Shown one piece after another: positions 55,292-63,909 of a DNA stretch of 64,000 nt. Within the stretch, counting starts at the first letter, position 1; each line of letters starts with the position of its first letter. Both the position numbers and the translations under genes were made by a program. The stretch is taken from positions 248,001-312,000 of the forward strand of contig JAZKBK010000001.1 of NCBI GenBank assembly GCA_040388625.1, in the 5' to 3' direction. The notes under the pieces were generated by a model. It saw nothing but the letters and a program-made list of their open reading frames with translations, made no database searches and was not told the origin of the DNA. The stretch is from Gemmatimonadota bacterium. Lineage in GTDB: Bacteria > Gemmatimonadota > Gemmatimonadetes > Gemmatimonadales > Gemmatimonadaceae.

Positions 55292-56593
55292 ATGCGCCCA
55301 TCCTCGATGACCCCCCGCCACACCCGTACGGCACGGCTGGCGTACGTCGCGATCATTCTAGTCGCAACGCTCAGCAACCTCCACGCTGATCCCACCTGGG
55401 CCGACGTTCCGCCGCGCCTCGCTCGCGCACTCGATCTTACGCCTCGTCTGAGCGACGCGATCGACGCGGTACGCAACATCCTTCTCTTTGCCGGTCTCGG
55501 GGTAGTCTGGATCGCCACGAGCAGACTGCGACGCCCCGGGGCAACGCTGCTTCGCGTTGTCATAATCTCATTCCTGATGAGTGGCTGCATCGAGGCGCTG
55601 CAACTCTTCTCCCCAGTCCGCAACGCAAGTCTCATCGACGTAACCACCGATACCATCGGCGGCCTTGCTGGCGGACTCATTACGCTCGCGGCGTTTGCGC
55701 TGATGAACGACAGGGCGCAAGAGCGGTCGTATTTCGGAATTCCGTCCGCACTATTCGCCGTGAGCTATGGCGTTGCGACGATCATGGAAGCGTTCATGCC
55801 GCTCTTCCGCCAGGATCTGTTGCCGCAGCTCGGGGGCAGCATCGACGACCGCATCGCTCGAGCGATCGCCGCGATCCGTCCCGAATCGATCACCCAGATC
55901 CCGCTGATCGACGTACTCATCTTCTTTCCCGCTGGCGCATTTTGCGCGATTGCCCTGATGGAGGGCGGCGCATCCACCGTCGCTGCGACGTTCATCACGA
56001 TCTGCGTCGCCGCGGTCATCTATCCGCTCGTTGAAGTGGTGCATGGCGTCGCAGCCGAGCCGATCGTTCTTGGCGCGGCGCTCACTCACGTCGTTGCAGC
56101 GGCGTTCGGTGCCATGTGTGCCGCAGGTGCAATGGAATCGTTCGCCGCCAGATTCCCGGTACGGCAACGCGCGCGAATCGTCGCCCTCGCTTATTCACTG
56201 GCGATCGCGGTGTGGAGCTGGCGACCCTTCCGTCTCGATCTGTCCAGCGCCGCGATGGCCGATCAGTTCACATCCAGCCACCTCGTTCCTCTCAAAGCAC
56301 TCGCCGAGCGCGGAGATCTGTTCAGCGTGACGGACGTCGTAGCACAGGGAGTTCTCTTCGTGCCGCTGGGCGCACTTCTCGCCGTCTGGCCTCTGCGAGT
56401 CAAGGGGCCGTTGCGCGGCGTGCTGCCCGCGATCTATCTGGCCATACTGCTCGAAGCCGGGAAGATACCAATCGCCGAACGGTTCATGGATGTGACCCAC
56501 ATTCTGATTCAGAGTGCGGGCGCCGCGCTTGGCTTTCTTCTTCTGCGACGCGTGGGATACAAGATTCGGGGCCAGCTGACGGATACCCGCTGA
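55292..56593 (+). CDS. VanZ-like membrane protein with two repeats
   Basis: 433 residues. About 11 membrane helices. Two VanZ-like halves are seen: one with EALQLFSPVRNASLIDVTTDTIGGLAGG and one with LEAGKIPIAERFMDVTHILIQSAGAALG; between them lies EAFMPLFRQD. The conserved Glu and Asp of VanZ (E...R...D...N/G) recur in both. VanZ itself gives low-level teicoplanin resistance, but most homologues have unknown roles. It stands next to the convergent LysM gene. Confidence 0.85.
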   Translation: MRPSSMTPRHTRTARLAYVAIILVATLSNLHADPTWADVPPRLARALDLTPRLSDAIDAVRNILLFAGLGVVWIATSRLRRPGATLLRVVIISFLMSGCIEALQLFSPVRNASLIDVTTDTIGGLAGGLITLAAFALMNDRAQERSYFGIPSALFAVSYGVATIMEAFMPLFRQDLLPQLGGSIDDRIARAIAAIRPESITQIPLIDVLIFFPAGAFCAIALMEGGASTVAATFITICVAAVIYPLVEVVHGVAAEPIVLGAALTHVVAAAFGAMCAAGAMESFAARFPVRQRARIVALAYSLAIAVWSWRPFRLDLSSAAMADQFTSSHLVPLKALAERGDLFSVTDVVAQGVLFVPLGALLAVWPLRVKGPLRGVLPAIYLAILLEAGKIPIAERFMDVTHILIQSAGAALGFLLLRRVGYKIRGQLTDTR

Positions 56594-56596
56594 GCG

Positions 56597-57328
56597 CTAT
56601 TTCCCGGGACGAACCAGCAGCGTTTCGCCCGCTCGAATCCGATCACTTGCGAGATGATTCCATTCCCTGAGCTGTGCCGGCGTCGCGTTGTAGCGTGAAG
56701 CGATCACGGACAGCGCATCACCCCGCTCGACGACATAGTGCAACGGTTGTCTGAGCAGTTTCGCAAGCTGTTCCCGGAGCTCGCGGTCCTGTGCCGCCGC
56801 CGCGCGTTCCTGGATCTTGCGTTTCGTGAGATAACCAACCAGCGAATCCAGCTGCGCTTCATAACCCGATGACGCGGCGTATTGCTCCGTGCGATTACCT
56901 CGGCGGATGACCACGCCGTGCGCAGTTAGCGAGTAGACACGCTCAAGCGAAGTCGACAGAAGCGTGTCGTTCGAAAATTCGCTCGTGAGGATGGCCGCCG
57001 GAGCGTCGGCGCCCGCCAGCATGTCGCGCGGCTCGATTCCGATGAACAGCACGCGCTCGGGCGTCGCGACAAGCAGTCCGTTCGCTGCGCGGAAGTAGTT
57101 CGCCGGCCGTCGCCGGTAAACGCGGGCGATTCGTACCGGATGTTCATCGTAATGCAGCGCGCCACCATCAAGTTCGCGCGTCGCATACGCCCACGCCGAG
57201 GCCGGATCGACTTGACGCATGAGGAACAGATATCCAACTGCGGCGACGACAACTATGAGCGTTATCGTACCAACTAGCACACGCCGAATGAAGCGGCCAG
57301 CCCGGTAAAGGCCTTCGGTTTCCTTCAC
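56597..57328 (-). CDS. Membrane-anchored LysM-domain protein
   Basis: 243 residues. A single N-terminal membrane helix (RRVLVGTITLIVVVAAVGYLF, about 15-36) is followed by an uncharacterised beta-rich domain (about 60-140), a helical linker rich in Glu/Arg/Ala (165-195), and a C-terminal LysM (LHYVVERGDALSVIASRYNATPAQLREWN, 195-240). LysM binds peptidoglycan, so it links the membrane to the wall. It is divergent from the XRE/lytic-transglycosylase operon, which also acts on the wall. Confidence 0.87.
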   Translation of the reverse strand: MKETEGLYRAGRFIRRVLVGTITLIVVVAAVGYLFLMRQVDPASAWAYATRELDGGALHYDEHPVRIARVYRRRPANYFRAANGLLVATPERVLFIGIEPRDMLAGADAPAAILTSEFSNDTLLSTSLERVYSLTAHGVVIRRGNRTEQYAASSGYEAQLDSLVGYLTKRKIQERAAAAQDRELREQLAKLLRQPLHYVVERGDALSVIASRYNATPAQLREWNHLASDRIRAGETLLVRPGK

Positions 57329-57367
57329 TCGGCGGGTTCGGGCCGCTCGCCCTCTCGCCGTAAACAG

Positions 57368-57396
57368 TTGACGTATAACATCAGCATCGCTATCAT
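57368..57396 (+). promoter_or_regulatory. Strong sigma70-type promoter for the XRE/transglycosylase operon
   Basis: TTGACG (57368-57373), a 17-base spacer and TATCAT (57391-57396). The transcript would begin near 57403, giving a leader of about 30 bases. The surrounding 70 bases are AT-rich and contain ATACGTAT, a possible self-binding site of the XRE protein. Confidence 0.65.
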
Positions 57397-57432
57397 CATA
57401 CGTATAGCAGTAATGGCATTAACTAGATAAGT

Positions 57433-58008
57433 ATGGCCGTGTGGATTGGCAGGGACCTGGAGCGTCTCCGAAAGCTCCGAGGTCTGCGCCGAGAGGACGT
57501 CGCCGCTCAGTTATCGCTGTCTCCGTCAACCATACGTAACATCGAGCACGACGAGAGGTATAATGTCTCGCTCGATTTGTTGCGACAGGTAGCCGAGGTA
57601 TTGGGCGCAACGGTTCGGATCTCGATAGAGGTTCCGGAGCAGGCAGAGTTGGAAGACACGTCGGTTTCGGAGCCGGTCGTGACAGAACGTGAGGATGGTC
57701 GCCGTGTCGTTACCAACGAGCGGTTCATTCGGCTTGTGCGCGAGCGATACCCCGACTGTCCGCTTACCAATTCTCAGATTGGTCGGCGGATGTGGCAGTT
57801 CGCACACTCGCGCGGTGCCGTACTCGTAAGGGAACGTAAGCAACTGCGCCCATCGCCGGTCCCATCGACGGCGACGTATCGTGTTCCGACTACTTCGGCG
57901 GAATACGCCATGCGTGAGGGCGACATCGCTGTGCTCGACAGGTTTGCGGACCGGCTCGGGCGCGCTTTCAAGGATGGCAAGGGGCGCGTGCTGGTCCCGA
58001 TCAAGTAA
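57433..58008 (+). CDS. XRE-family helix-turn-helix regulator with unknown C-terminal domain
   Basis: 191 residues from ATG 57433. The HTH (about 8-62) reads DLERLRKLRGLRREDVAAQLSLSPSTIRNIEHDERYNVSLDLL. The C-terminal 115 residues include FIRLVRERYPDCPLTNSQIGRRMWQFA and EGDIAVLDRFADRLGRAFKDGKGRVLV, which I do not recognise. Its stop overlaps the start of the transglycosylase gene by one base (TAATG). It may regulate its own operon or the divergent LysM gene. Confidence 0.82.
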   Translation: MAVWIGRDLERLRKLRGLRREDVAAQLSLSPSTIRNIEHDERYNVSLDLLRQVAEVLGATVRISIEVPEQAELEDTSVSEPVVTEREDGRRVVTNERFIRLVRERYPDCPLTNSQIGRRMWQFAHSRGAVLVRERKQLRPSPVPSTATYRVPTTSAEYAMREGDIAVLDRFADRLGRAFKDGKGRVLVPIK

Positions 58009-58697
58009 TGGAGTCGAGTTTGGTTCAGTTATTCGATAGACGCGAGACACCGGCAGAAGTAAAATCGACGCCGCGCAGTATCGTACGATGGATCGGAACG
58101 GTAAAGTCGGTGAGCCACTTCATCGCCGCCGGCGCGCTTCTCGTCGCGGGCGTGGTATTCACCGCACAGCTGCCACCTCCCACGCTGCGACAGCCCGCAG
58201 CGGGAATCCAGATGGCCGGAGCGGTCATCGAGGCTCCGTCGTTCAGCAGGGAGGCATTCCGGCTCTCCGAAGTGCTGCAGCATTACACCTCGGATCAGGC
58301 CACCGCCGACCGGATCGCAGGCGCGATAGTCGATGAGGGAACCCGCCGCAATCTCGATCCCGCACTCCTTGCCGGAGTGCTGCTTACCGAAGACGTGACG
58401 CTGGACACGACGGCGCGCAGCTTTGTCGGCGCACGCGGGCTGATGCAGGTGATGCCGGACCATGCAGGAAAGTGGGGTTGCAGCTCATCGAATCTGTTCT
58501 CGATCGAATCCAACATCTGTCACGGCGCAAGCATCCTGCAGGACAACGTCCGCAATTCGCCCAACATGCGCACGGCACTTCTCAGATACAACGGCTGCGT
58601 TCACGGGAGCAACACGCCGGGATGCCACAGCTATCCTGACAAGGTGATGCGTGCAGCCAATCGCACCACCGCGCAGATGCTGGCGCTCGCTGAGTAG
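58008..58697 (+). CDS. Membrane-anchored lytic transglycosylase (SLT domain)
   Basis: 229 residues. A signal anchor (VSHFIAAGALLVAGVVFTAQL, about 35-55) precedes an SLT domain. Motifs are the catalytic Glu in LLTEDVTLDTTARSFVGARGLMQVMPDHAG, then ICHGASILQDN and LLRYNGCVHG with YPDKVM. The spacing from the Glu to GLMQ is one residue longer than usual. The cysteines in WGCSSS, NICHG, NGCVHG and PGCHSY may form disulfides. It cleaves peptidoglycan in the periplasm. Coupled to the XRE gene, with a long hairpin after the stop. Confidence 0.87.
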   Translation: MESSLVQLFDRRETPAEVKSTPRSIVRWIGTVKSVSHFIAAGALLVAGVVFTAQLPPPTLRQPAAGIQMAGAVIEAPSFSREAFRLSEVLQHYTSDQATADRIAGAIVDEGTRRNLDPALLAGVLLTEDVTLDTTARSFVGARGLMQVMPDHAGKWGCSSSNLFSIESNICHGASILQDNVRNSPNMRTALLRYNGCVHGSNTPGCHSYPDKVMRAANRTTAQMLALAE

Positions 58698-58737
58698 CTG
58701 GCCGAGTAGCTTGCGGTTGTAGCGGATTCATTTACAC

Positions 58738-58783
58738 GAATGCCTCCGACTGATCGACACACGTCGATCAGTCGGAGGCATTC
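58738..58783. terminator. Long perfect hairpin after the transglycosylase gene
   Basis: Perfect 21-bp arms (58738-58758 and 58763-58783) with loop ACAC, between convergent genes. Only a short TTC follows, without a T-tract. Confidence 0.75.
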
Positions 58784-58809
58784 TGCATTCATCCCAGGCA
58801 GGTCTCTGT

Positions 58810-59367
58810 TTACATCTCCGGCTTTGCGCCCCGTGCGGTAGGCGGAAGGATTCCGTTCAGGCGCAGATAGATCGCCGACGCGCCATAGTGGTCGGACCAG
58901 TCTCCGACGAGAGATACCATCGCACCACCACGCGAAATCTTTCTGCCGCCGAAGAACGGAACCATGTCGCCCATCTTCGAGTCGTCGACGGAAGCAAGTG
59001 TGGTCGTGCAGTAGTCGAATGACTGCTTGATGCGTGCAACTATGGAATCCTTGCTGGCGGTCGGTGCAAGTTTGGCTTGCTGCGGAGCCTTCGTGCCGGC
59101 GATAGTCGCGCACATGAACTCATTCGATCCGGCAACGTGCAGCATCAGCTGGCCAAAGCTCATCTGTGCCGGCGTTGGCTTGAAACCATACTTATCCGCC
59201 GGCATTGCCTCGGCGGCCGCTACGAGGTTTCGCTCCGAGCTCTTGAGCTCGTTCTTCAACGTTGTCGAGATGGGGTTCGCCTGCGTTTCCTGCGCGGCAA
59301 GCGGCAGCGTGGCTGAAACCGACAACATGCATACAGACAGCGCGATACTGGTACGAATCGAGCGCAT
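58810..59367 (-). CDS. Exported DinB-family protein
   Basis: 185 residues from ATG 59367 with GGGAAGG upstream. The signal peptide ends LPLAAQ. A four-helix DinB-like domain follows: LKNELKSSERNLVAAAEAMPADKYGFKPTPAQMSFGQLMLHVAGSN, then GDWSDHYGASAIYLRLNGI. The metal-type histidines are His in MLHVAG and His in SDHYGA. DinB proteins are mostly cytosolic thiol-linked enzymes; exported forms are seen in Acidobacteriota and Gemmatimonadota, with no known function. Confidence 0.85.
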   Translation of the reverse strand: MRSIRTSIALSVCMLSVSATLPLAAQETQANPISTTLKNELKSSERNLVAAAEAMPADKYGFKPTPAQMSFGQLMLHVAGSNEFMCATIAGTKAPQQAKLAPTASKDSIVARIKQSFDYCTTTLASVDDSKMGDMVPFFGGRKISRGGAMVSLVGDWSDHYGASAIYLRLNGILPPTARGAKPEM

Positions 59368-59541
59368 TTTTACTGCCTTCCCTTGAGAGGTGGAATTATG
59401 ACGTCCGAAGACTGCTGAAACGTGCGCTCCACGTGGCAGGGGCCGCAAGGATGAAGCTGCGAACGGCCGCGGATCGCCGCCGGACGGCGGCGCGACTCGC
59501 AGCCTCTCGAATTAACGCGCCAGCGGTGCCACGTTTGTCTC

Positions 59542-60849
59542 ATGAAAAATCTTCAATCCTCGATTCTGATCGGTGCTGCGGCCCTGTCGGTCGGCCTGGC
59601 GCCGCCGCTCTCGGCGCAGATACCTGTCAGACCGGACACTGCAACTCCCGTACTCCTGATCCCGGACCAGGTATTCGACGCCCCCGCGGGCGTCGAGCGG
59701 CCGGGCTGGGTCGTGCTGGTGCGTGGCGAGAAGATCGTGGCCGTTGGCCCGCGCGCCAGCGTCGAGGTGCCAGCCGGTACCCGTCAGATCGCGCTCGCCG
59801 GGACGACGCTCATGCCGGGCCTCATCGAAGCTCACTCGCACATGATGTTGCATCCGTACAACGAGACATCGTGGAACGACCAGGTCCTGAAGGAACCGCT
59901 GGCATTGCGTGTTGCCCGAGCCACCGTCAGCGCGCGCAACACGCTGCTCGCTGGTTTCACCACCACTCGGGACCTCGGCACCGAGGGCGCTGGCGACGCG
60001 GATGTGGGCCTCAAACAGGCGATAGAGCAGAAGATCATTCCCGGGCCGCGAATGCTCGTCGTAACGCGCGCGATCGTCGCGACTGGCAGCTACGGGCCCA
60101 AGGGATTCGATCCACGCTGGGACGTGCCGCAGGGCGCCCAGGAAGCAAGCGGCATCGACGGAGTCATGCTCGCGACGCGTGAGCAGATCAAGCACGGTGC
60201 GGATTGGATCAAGGTGTACGCCGACTATCGATGGGGTCCCCGTGGCGAGGCGGAGCCGACGTTCACGGAAGAAGAGTTGAAAGCCATCGTGGAAGTCGCG
60301 CATTCGAGCGGTAGAATGGTGACTGTGCATTCGGCGACCGCTGAAGGAATGCGCCGCTCTGTGCTGGCTGGAGTGAATACGATCGAGCATGGCGATGGCG
60401 GAACGCCGGAAGTGTTTCGCCTAATGGCCGAGCACGGCGTGGCGTTGTGTCCGACGCTTGCGGCAGGCGATGCAATCGCGCAATACGGCGGTTGGCGCAA
60501 GGGAATCGATCCGGAGCCGGCCGCGATCACCGCCAAGCGCGCGAGCTTCAAGGCTGCGCTCGCTGCTGGAGTCACGATCGTCGCCGGAGGCGACGTCGGT
60601 GTGTTCACGCACGGCGACAACGCGCGCGAGATCGAGATGATGGTGGATTACGGAATGACGCCGGTCGCTGCGCTTCAGTCCGCCACGTCAACCTCAGCAC
60701 GCGTACTTGGACTCGGCGATCGCCTCGGCGCCGTCAAGCCAGGATTGTACGCAGATCTGATTGCTGTGTCAGGCGATCCGCTCAAGGACATTCACGCGAT
60801 CCGCCAGGTCCGCATGGTCATGAAGGGCGGGGAGATATTCAAACAGTAA
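59542..60849 (+). CDS. Exported amidohydrolase (imidazolonepropionase-like)
   Basis: 435 residues. The signal peptide ends PPLSAQ. The metal-dependent hydrolase motifs are present: His-x-His in [30 protein letters not shown] with the bridging Lys in [20 protein letters not shown] and the final Asp in [12 protein letters not shown]. It should cleave a cyclic or linear amide, often a dipeptide or imidazolone; the substrate is unknown. Its stop lies 20 bases before the REP-like palindrome. Confidence 0.9.
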   Translation: MKNLQSSILIGAAALSVGLAPPLSAQIPVRPDTATPVLLIPDQVFDAPAGVERPGWVVLVRGEKIVAVGPRASVEVPAGTRQIALAGTTLMPGLIEAHSHMMLHPYNETSWNDQVLKEPLALRVARATVSARNTLLAGFTTTRDLGTEGAGDADVGLKQAIEQKIIPGPRMLVVTRAIVATGSYGPKGFDPRWDVPQGAQEASGIDGVMLATREQIKHGADWIKVYADYRWGPRGEAEPTFTEEELKAIVEVAHSSGRMVTVHSATAEGMRRSVLAGVNTIEHGDGGTPEVFRLMAEHGVALCPTLAAGDAIAQYGGWRKGIDPEPAAITAKRASFKAALAAGVTIVAGGDVGVFTHGDNAREIEMMVDYGMTPVAALQSATSTSARVLGLGDRLGAVKPGLYADLIAVSGDPLKDIHAIRQVRMVMKGGEIFKQ

Positions 60850-60860
60850 TCGGGAAAATG

Positions 60861-60926
60861 GGGAAAATGGGGTCAGAGTCGTATTTCACGCGCAAGCTCG
60901 AAATACGACTCTGACCCCACTTTCCC
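60861..60926. repeat. REP-like palindrome between convergent genes
   Basis: Perfect 19-bp arms (60869-60887 and 60900-60918) with a 12-base loop; outside them GGGAAAAT pairs with ACTTTCCC with one mismatch. The core GTCAGAGTCGTATTTC is one I know from many unrelated genomes as a scattered extragenic element. It ends next to the stop codon of the ABC transporter gene. Confidence 0.75.
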
Positions 60927-62807
60927 CTACTTGTAGCCCGCCGCCTGCATCGTGAACAGCTCGTTGTACAGACCGGCATTGGCGAGCAATTCCTCGTGCG
61001 TGCCTTCTTCTTCGAGCTGTCCGTTGCGCAGCACGAGAATGCGGTCGGCCATTCGTACGGTCGAGAACCGGTGCGATATCAGCACCGCCATTCTCCCCGC
61101 GACCAGCTCCGAGAAGCGCAGGAATACTTCGTATTCCGCGCGAGCGTCCAGCGCCGCCGTCGGCTCGTCCAGTATGAGGACCTGTGCTGCGCGAAGATAC
61201 GCGCGCGCCAGAGCGACCTTCTGCCACTCTCCACCCGACAGATCGACGCCGTTCTCGAATCTGCGGCCGAGCATCTGGCGGTATCCTTCCTTGAATCGCG
61301 GAAGCAGCGAAGCTGCGAGCGATTGTTCGGCGGCGTTCTCTATCAAGGCTGGCACGGGTTGATCCATTCCCTCCAGTGCCTGCTCGACCGCGTTGATCTC
61401 GCCGACGCCAATGTTCTCATCGAAGCGCATGTCGTAGCGCACGAAATCCTGGAAGATCACACCGATGGTCGAGCGCACCGACGCGAGATCGTACTCGCGA
61501 AGATCCTTCCCGTCGAGCAGGATGCGCCCCTCGCTCGGATCGTACAGCCGTGCGAGCAACTTTGTGACCGTCGTTTTTCCGGCGCCGTTCTCACCCACGA
61601 GTGCGATTCGCTCGCCGGGAGTGAGTGTGAAGTTCAAGCCGCGGACGGCCCAGCGCTCCTCGCTCCCGGGATACTGGAAACCAACATTTTCAAAGACGAA
61701 CCCGTCCCGAATCGGATCGGGAACCGGCGGCGCATTCAAGCGTCCGGAAATCGTGGGCTTCATGTCGAAGAATTCGAACAGATCGCGCAGATACAAGGCC
61801 TGCTCGTACACGCCGCTCGCAGCCATCAGGATGCTCTGGATCACATCGCGCCCGCGGCCGAAGGATGCGGCGAGAAATGTCAGCGTTCCGACAGTGATCT
61901 GGCCGCGCACCGCGCTCAACAGGATGATCACGTAGGCGGCGTAATATCCGACTGTGCCGAGGAACGAGAGAAGGGTACTGACGATCGCGCGGCGAACGGA
62001 GAGCTTCTTGTTCTCGTCGAAGAAACGCTGCGACAGCTCGTCGTACTTTCGCGTGAGCCAGCCGGCGAGTCCGAACATGTGGACTTCCTTCGCGGTCTCA
62101 TCGCTTGCGCCCACGTACCGCAGGTAGTCCAGCTGCCGGCGTTCCGGTGTCCAGCGGAACAGCAACGAATATCCCAGCGATGCGTAGTGCGTCTCGCCCA
62201 GGAAGCTCGGCACGATCGCGATCACGAGCAACAGGAGCAGCCACGGGCTGTTGACGACGAGCGCGCCGGCAAGAGTGAGGAGCGTAAGAAAGTCCTGGCC
62301 GATCCCCAGCAGCTGCGTGAGCAACGCGATGCGTCCGACCGTCTGGCGTCGCGCGCGCTCGAGGTGATCGTAGAAATCCGGGTTCTCGAACTGTGCGAGA
62401 TCGAGCGTCGCAGCGTGTTGCATCAACCGCACGCTCATCCTGTTCGAGAAGAGATCGCTCAGAAGACTCTCCACGAGGGCCGATACGCGCGCCATGATCT
62501 CGCCGGCCGCAACGATGGCGAGTTCCATCGCGATGTAGCGCCACAGCGCTGTGAGCGTCCCGTTGCCGGCCCGAGCCGCTATTACTCCGTCGATGATGAG
62601 CTTGCCGATCCAGAACGTCGCGACAGGTATGAACGCCCGCGCGACGCGAAGCAGGATCATGGTGAGCGCGTAGCCGCGATGTGTCTCCCACACCATCCGC
62701 ACGAGCGGCGGGACATACCTCAGAGCCGCGCGGCGCTCGGCCCACGTCGCGTTCTCGGCCTCCGCGCGGTCGCGAGCGCGTCCACCGTGGACGCCTGCAC
62801 CAGCCAT
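60927..62807 (-). CDS. ABC exporter, fused membrane and ATPase domains (type I)
   Basis: 626 residues. Six membrane helices occupy about 45-345. The ATPase half carries GENGAGKTTVTKLL (Walker A), FQDFVRYDMRF (Q-loop), LSGGEWQKVALARAYL (signature), VLILDEPTAAL (Walker B) and the switch His in ISHRFSTV. It acts as a homodimer or paired half-transporter, exporting lipids, peptides or drugs. Downstream of the persulfide dioxygenase gene on the same strand with a 1-base gap, so cotranscribed with it. Confidence 0.93.
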   Translation of the reverse strand: MAGAGVHGGRARDRAEAENATWAERRAALRYVPPLVRMVWETHRGYALTMILLRVARAFIPVATFWIGKLIIDGVIAARAGNGTLTALWRYIAMELAIVAAGEIMARVSALVESLLSDLFSNRMSVRLMQHAATLDLAQFENPDFYDHLERARRQTVGRIALLTQLLGIGQDFLTLLTLAGALVVNSPWLLLLLVIAIVPSFLGETHYASLGYSLLFRWTPERRQLDYLRYVGASDETAKEVHMFGLAGWLTRKYDELSQRFFDENKKLSVRRAIVSTLLSFLGTVGYYAAYVIILLSAVRGQITVGTLTFLAASFGRGRDVIQSILMAASGVYEQALYLRDLFEFFDMKPTISGRLNAPPVPDPIRDGFVFENVGFQYPGSEERWAVRGLNFTLTPGERIALVGENGAGKTTVTKLLARLYDPSEGRILLDGKDLREYDLASVRSTIGVIFQDFVRYDMRFDENIGVGEINAVEQALEGMDQPVPALIENAAEQSLAASLLPRFKEGYRQMLGRRFENGVDLSGGEWQKVALARAYLRAAQVLILDEPTAALDARAEYEVFLRFSELVAGRMAVLISHRFSTVRMADRILVLRNGQLEEEGTHEELLANAGLYNELFTMQAAGYK

Positions 62808-62808
62808 C

Positions 62809-63909
62809 TTACGTCGCGACAGGGTGGCCAGCTGCTTCCCACGCTGACATTCCGCCGCTCAGCTCGTGAACGTCGTCAAATCCGAATGCGTCGAGCGTGG
62901 CCGCTGCTACTGCCGATCTACTGCCGCGCTGACAGTGCAGTATGATCGCGCGGTCGCGCGGAATTTCATCGAGTCGCGTATGCAGAGTGGGAAGCGGGAT
63001 CAGTGCCGCGCCCGGAATGTGGCCGCGGCGCCACTCGTCGTCATTGCGGACGTCGATGATCACTGCGTTCGCGCTGGCGCCAAGACCGGCGATCTCATCC
63101 CCCGTCATCATGCGGGGAAGCGTGAGTCTGCGGGGCACCGCCGCGTCGCGATTGCGCGCTTTCATCGTACCGAAGTACGGCGGTGCGGGGGGTTGGCCCT
63201 CGAGAACCCGCTCGATGAACTCGGCCTCGGCCATCGGTGCCAGAGCCCAGTTGGCGACGCGCTCGTAGCCGAGCGTCGATTGCGGTGCAGAGCTCATCGC
63301 CTTGCCGCAGGCTGAGCCGGCCCCGTGGCCGGGCCAGACCTGAAGATGATCCGGGAGTTGTTTGAAGGCCTGAATCGAGGCGTACAGGGATGCCGCAGCG
63401 CTGCGCATCGTTCCCACCTGACCGGCTGCGCGCTCCAGCAAATCCGGACGGCCCACGTCGCCGACGAAGATGAAATCTCCGGTGAGCGCCCCCACCGGGA
63501 CGTCGCTCCGCGCGCGATCGGTCAGCAGGAACGTGAGGTGCTCCGGTGTATGCCCGGGCGTGTGAAGCACGTCGAGCCGCACCATTCCGATAGAAATCTC
63601 GTCACCCGCGTGCAGAATGTTCACACCAGGCTCGCGTGCGAACGAATAGTGCCACCCATCGCCTCCCTCGCCGGAGACGTACACCTGGGCCCCGGTCGTC
63701 GCGGCGAGTGCGCGCGTGCCGGATGCGAAGTCCGCGTGGATGTGTGTCTCGGTTACAGCTGTGATCCGAACACCTTCGTCGCGCGCCGCGCGGAGGTACG
63801 TCTCGATGTCCATGTTCGGATCGACTACAATCGCTTCGGAGCTGCGTTCGCAGGCGATCATGTAGCTGGCCTGGGCAAGCGAGTCGTCGTAGAATCGGCG
63901 AAAGTTCAT
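62809..63909 (-). CDS. Persulfide dioxygenase-rhodanese fusion
   Basis: 366 residues. The metallo-beta-lactamase domain (1-240) has THIHADF, HTPGHTPEH, GDFIFVGDVGRPDL and WPGHGAG. The first motif is HxHxDF, not the usual HxHxDH, as expected for a mononuclear iron dioxygenase that needs only two His and one Asp. The rhodanese domain (about 270-366) has the catalytic Cys in ILHCQRGSRS. The enzyme oxidises glutathione persulfide to sulfite and uses the sulfur-transferase part to supply or use persulfide. Confidence 0.88.
   Translation of the reverse strand: MNFRRFYDDSLAQASYMIACERSSEAIVVDPNMDIETYLRAARDEGVRITAVTETHIHADFASGTRALAATTGAQVYVSGEGGDGWHYSFAREPGVNILHAGDEISIGMVRLDVLHTPGHTPEHLTFLLTDRARSDVPVGALTGDFIFVGDVGRPDLLERAAGQVGTMRSAAASLYASIQAFKQLPDHLQVWPGHGAGSACGKAMSSAPQSTLGYERVANWALAPMAEAEFIERVLEGQPPAPPYFGTMKARNRDAAVPRRLTLPRMMTGDEIAGLGASANAVIIDVRNDDEWRRGHIPGAALIPLPTLHTRLDEIPRDRAIILHCQRGSRSAVAAATLDAFGFDDVHELSGGMSAWEAAGHPVAT

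Noticed and set aside
57433-58697. Toxin-antitoxin pair
   Set aside because: The second gene is a recognisable membrane-anchored lytic transglycosylase and the first is longer than typical antitoxins; no toxin fold is seen.
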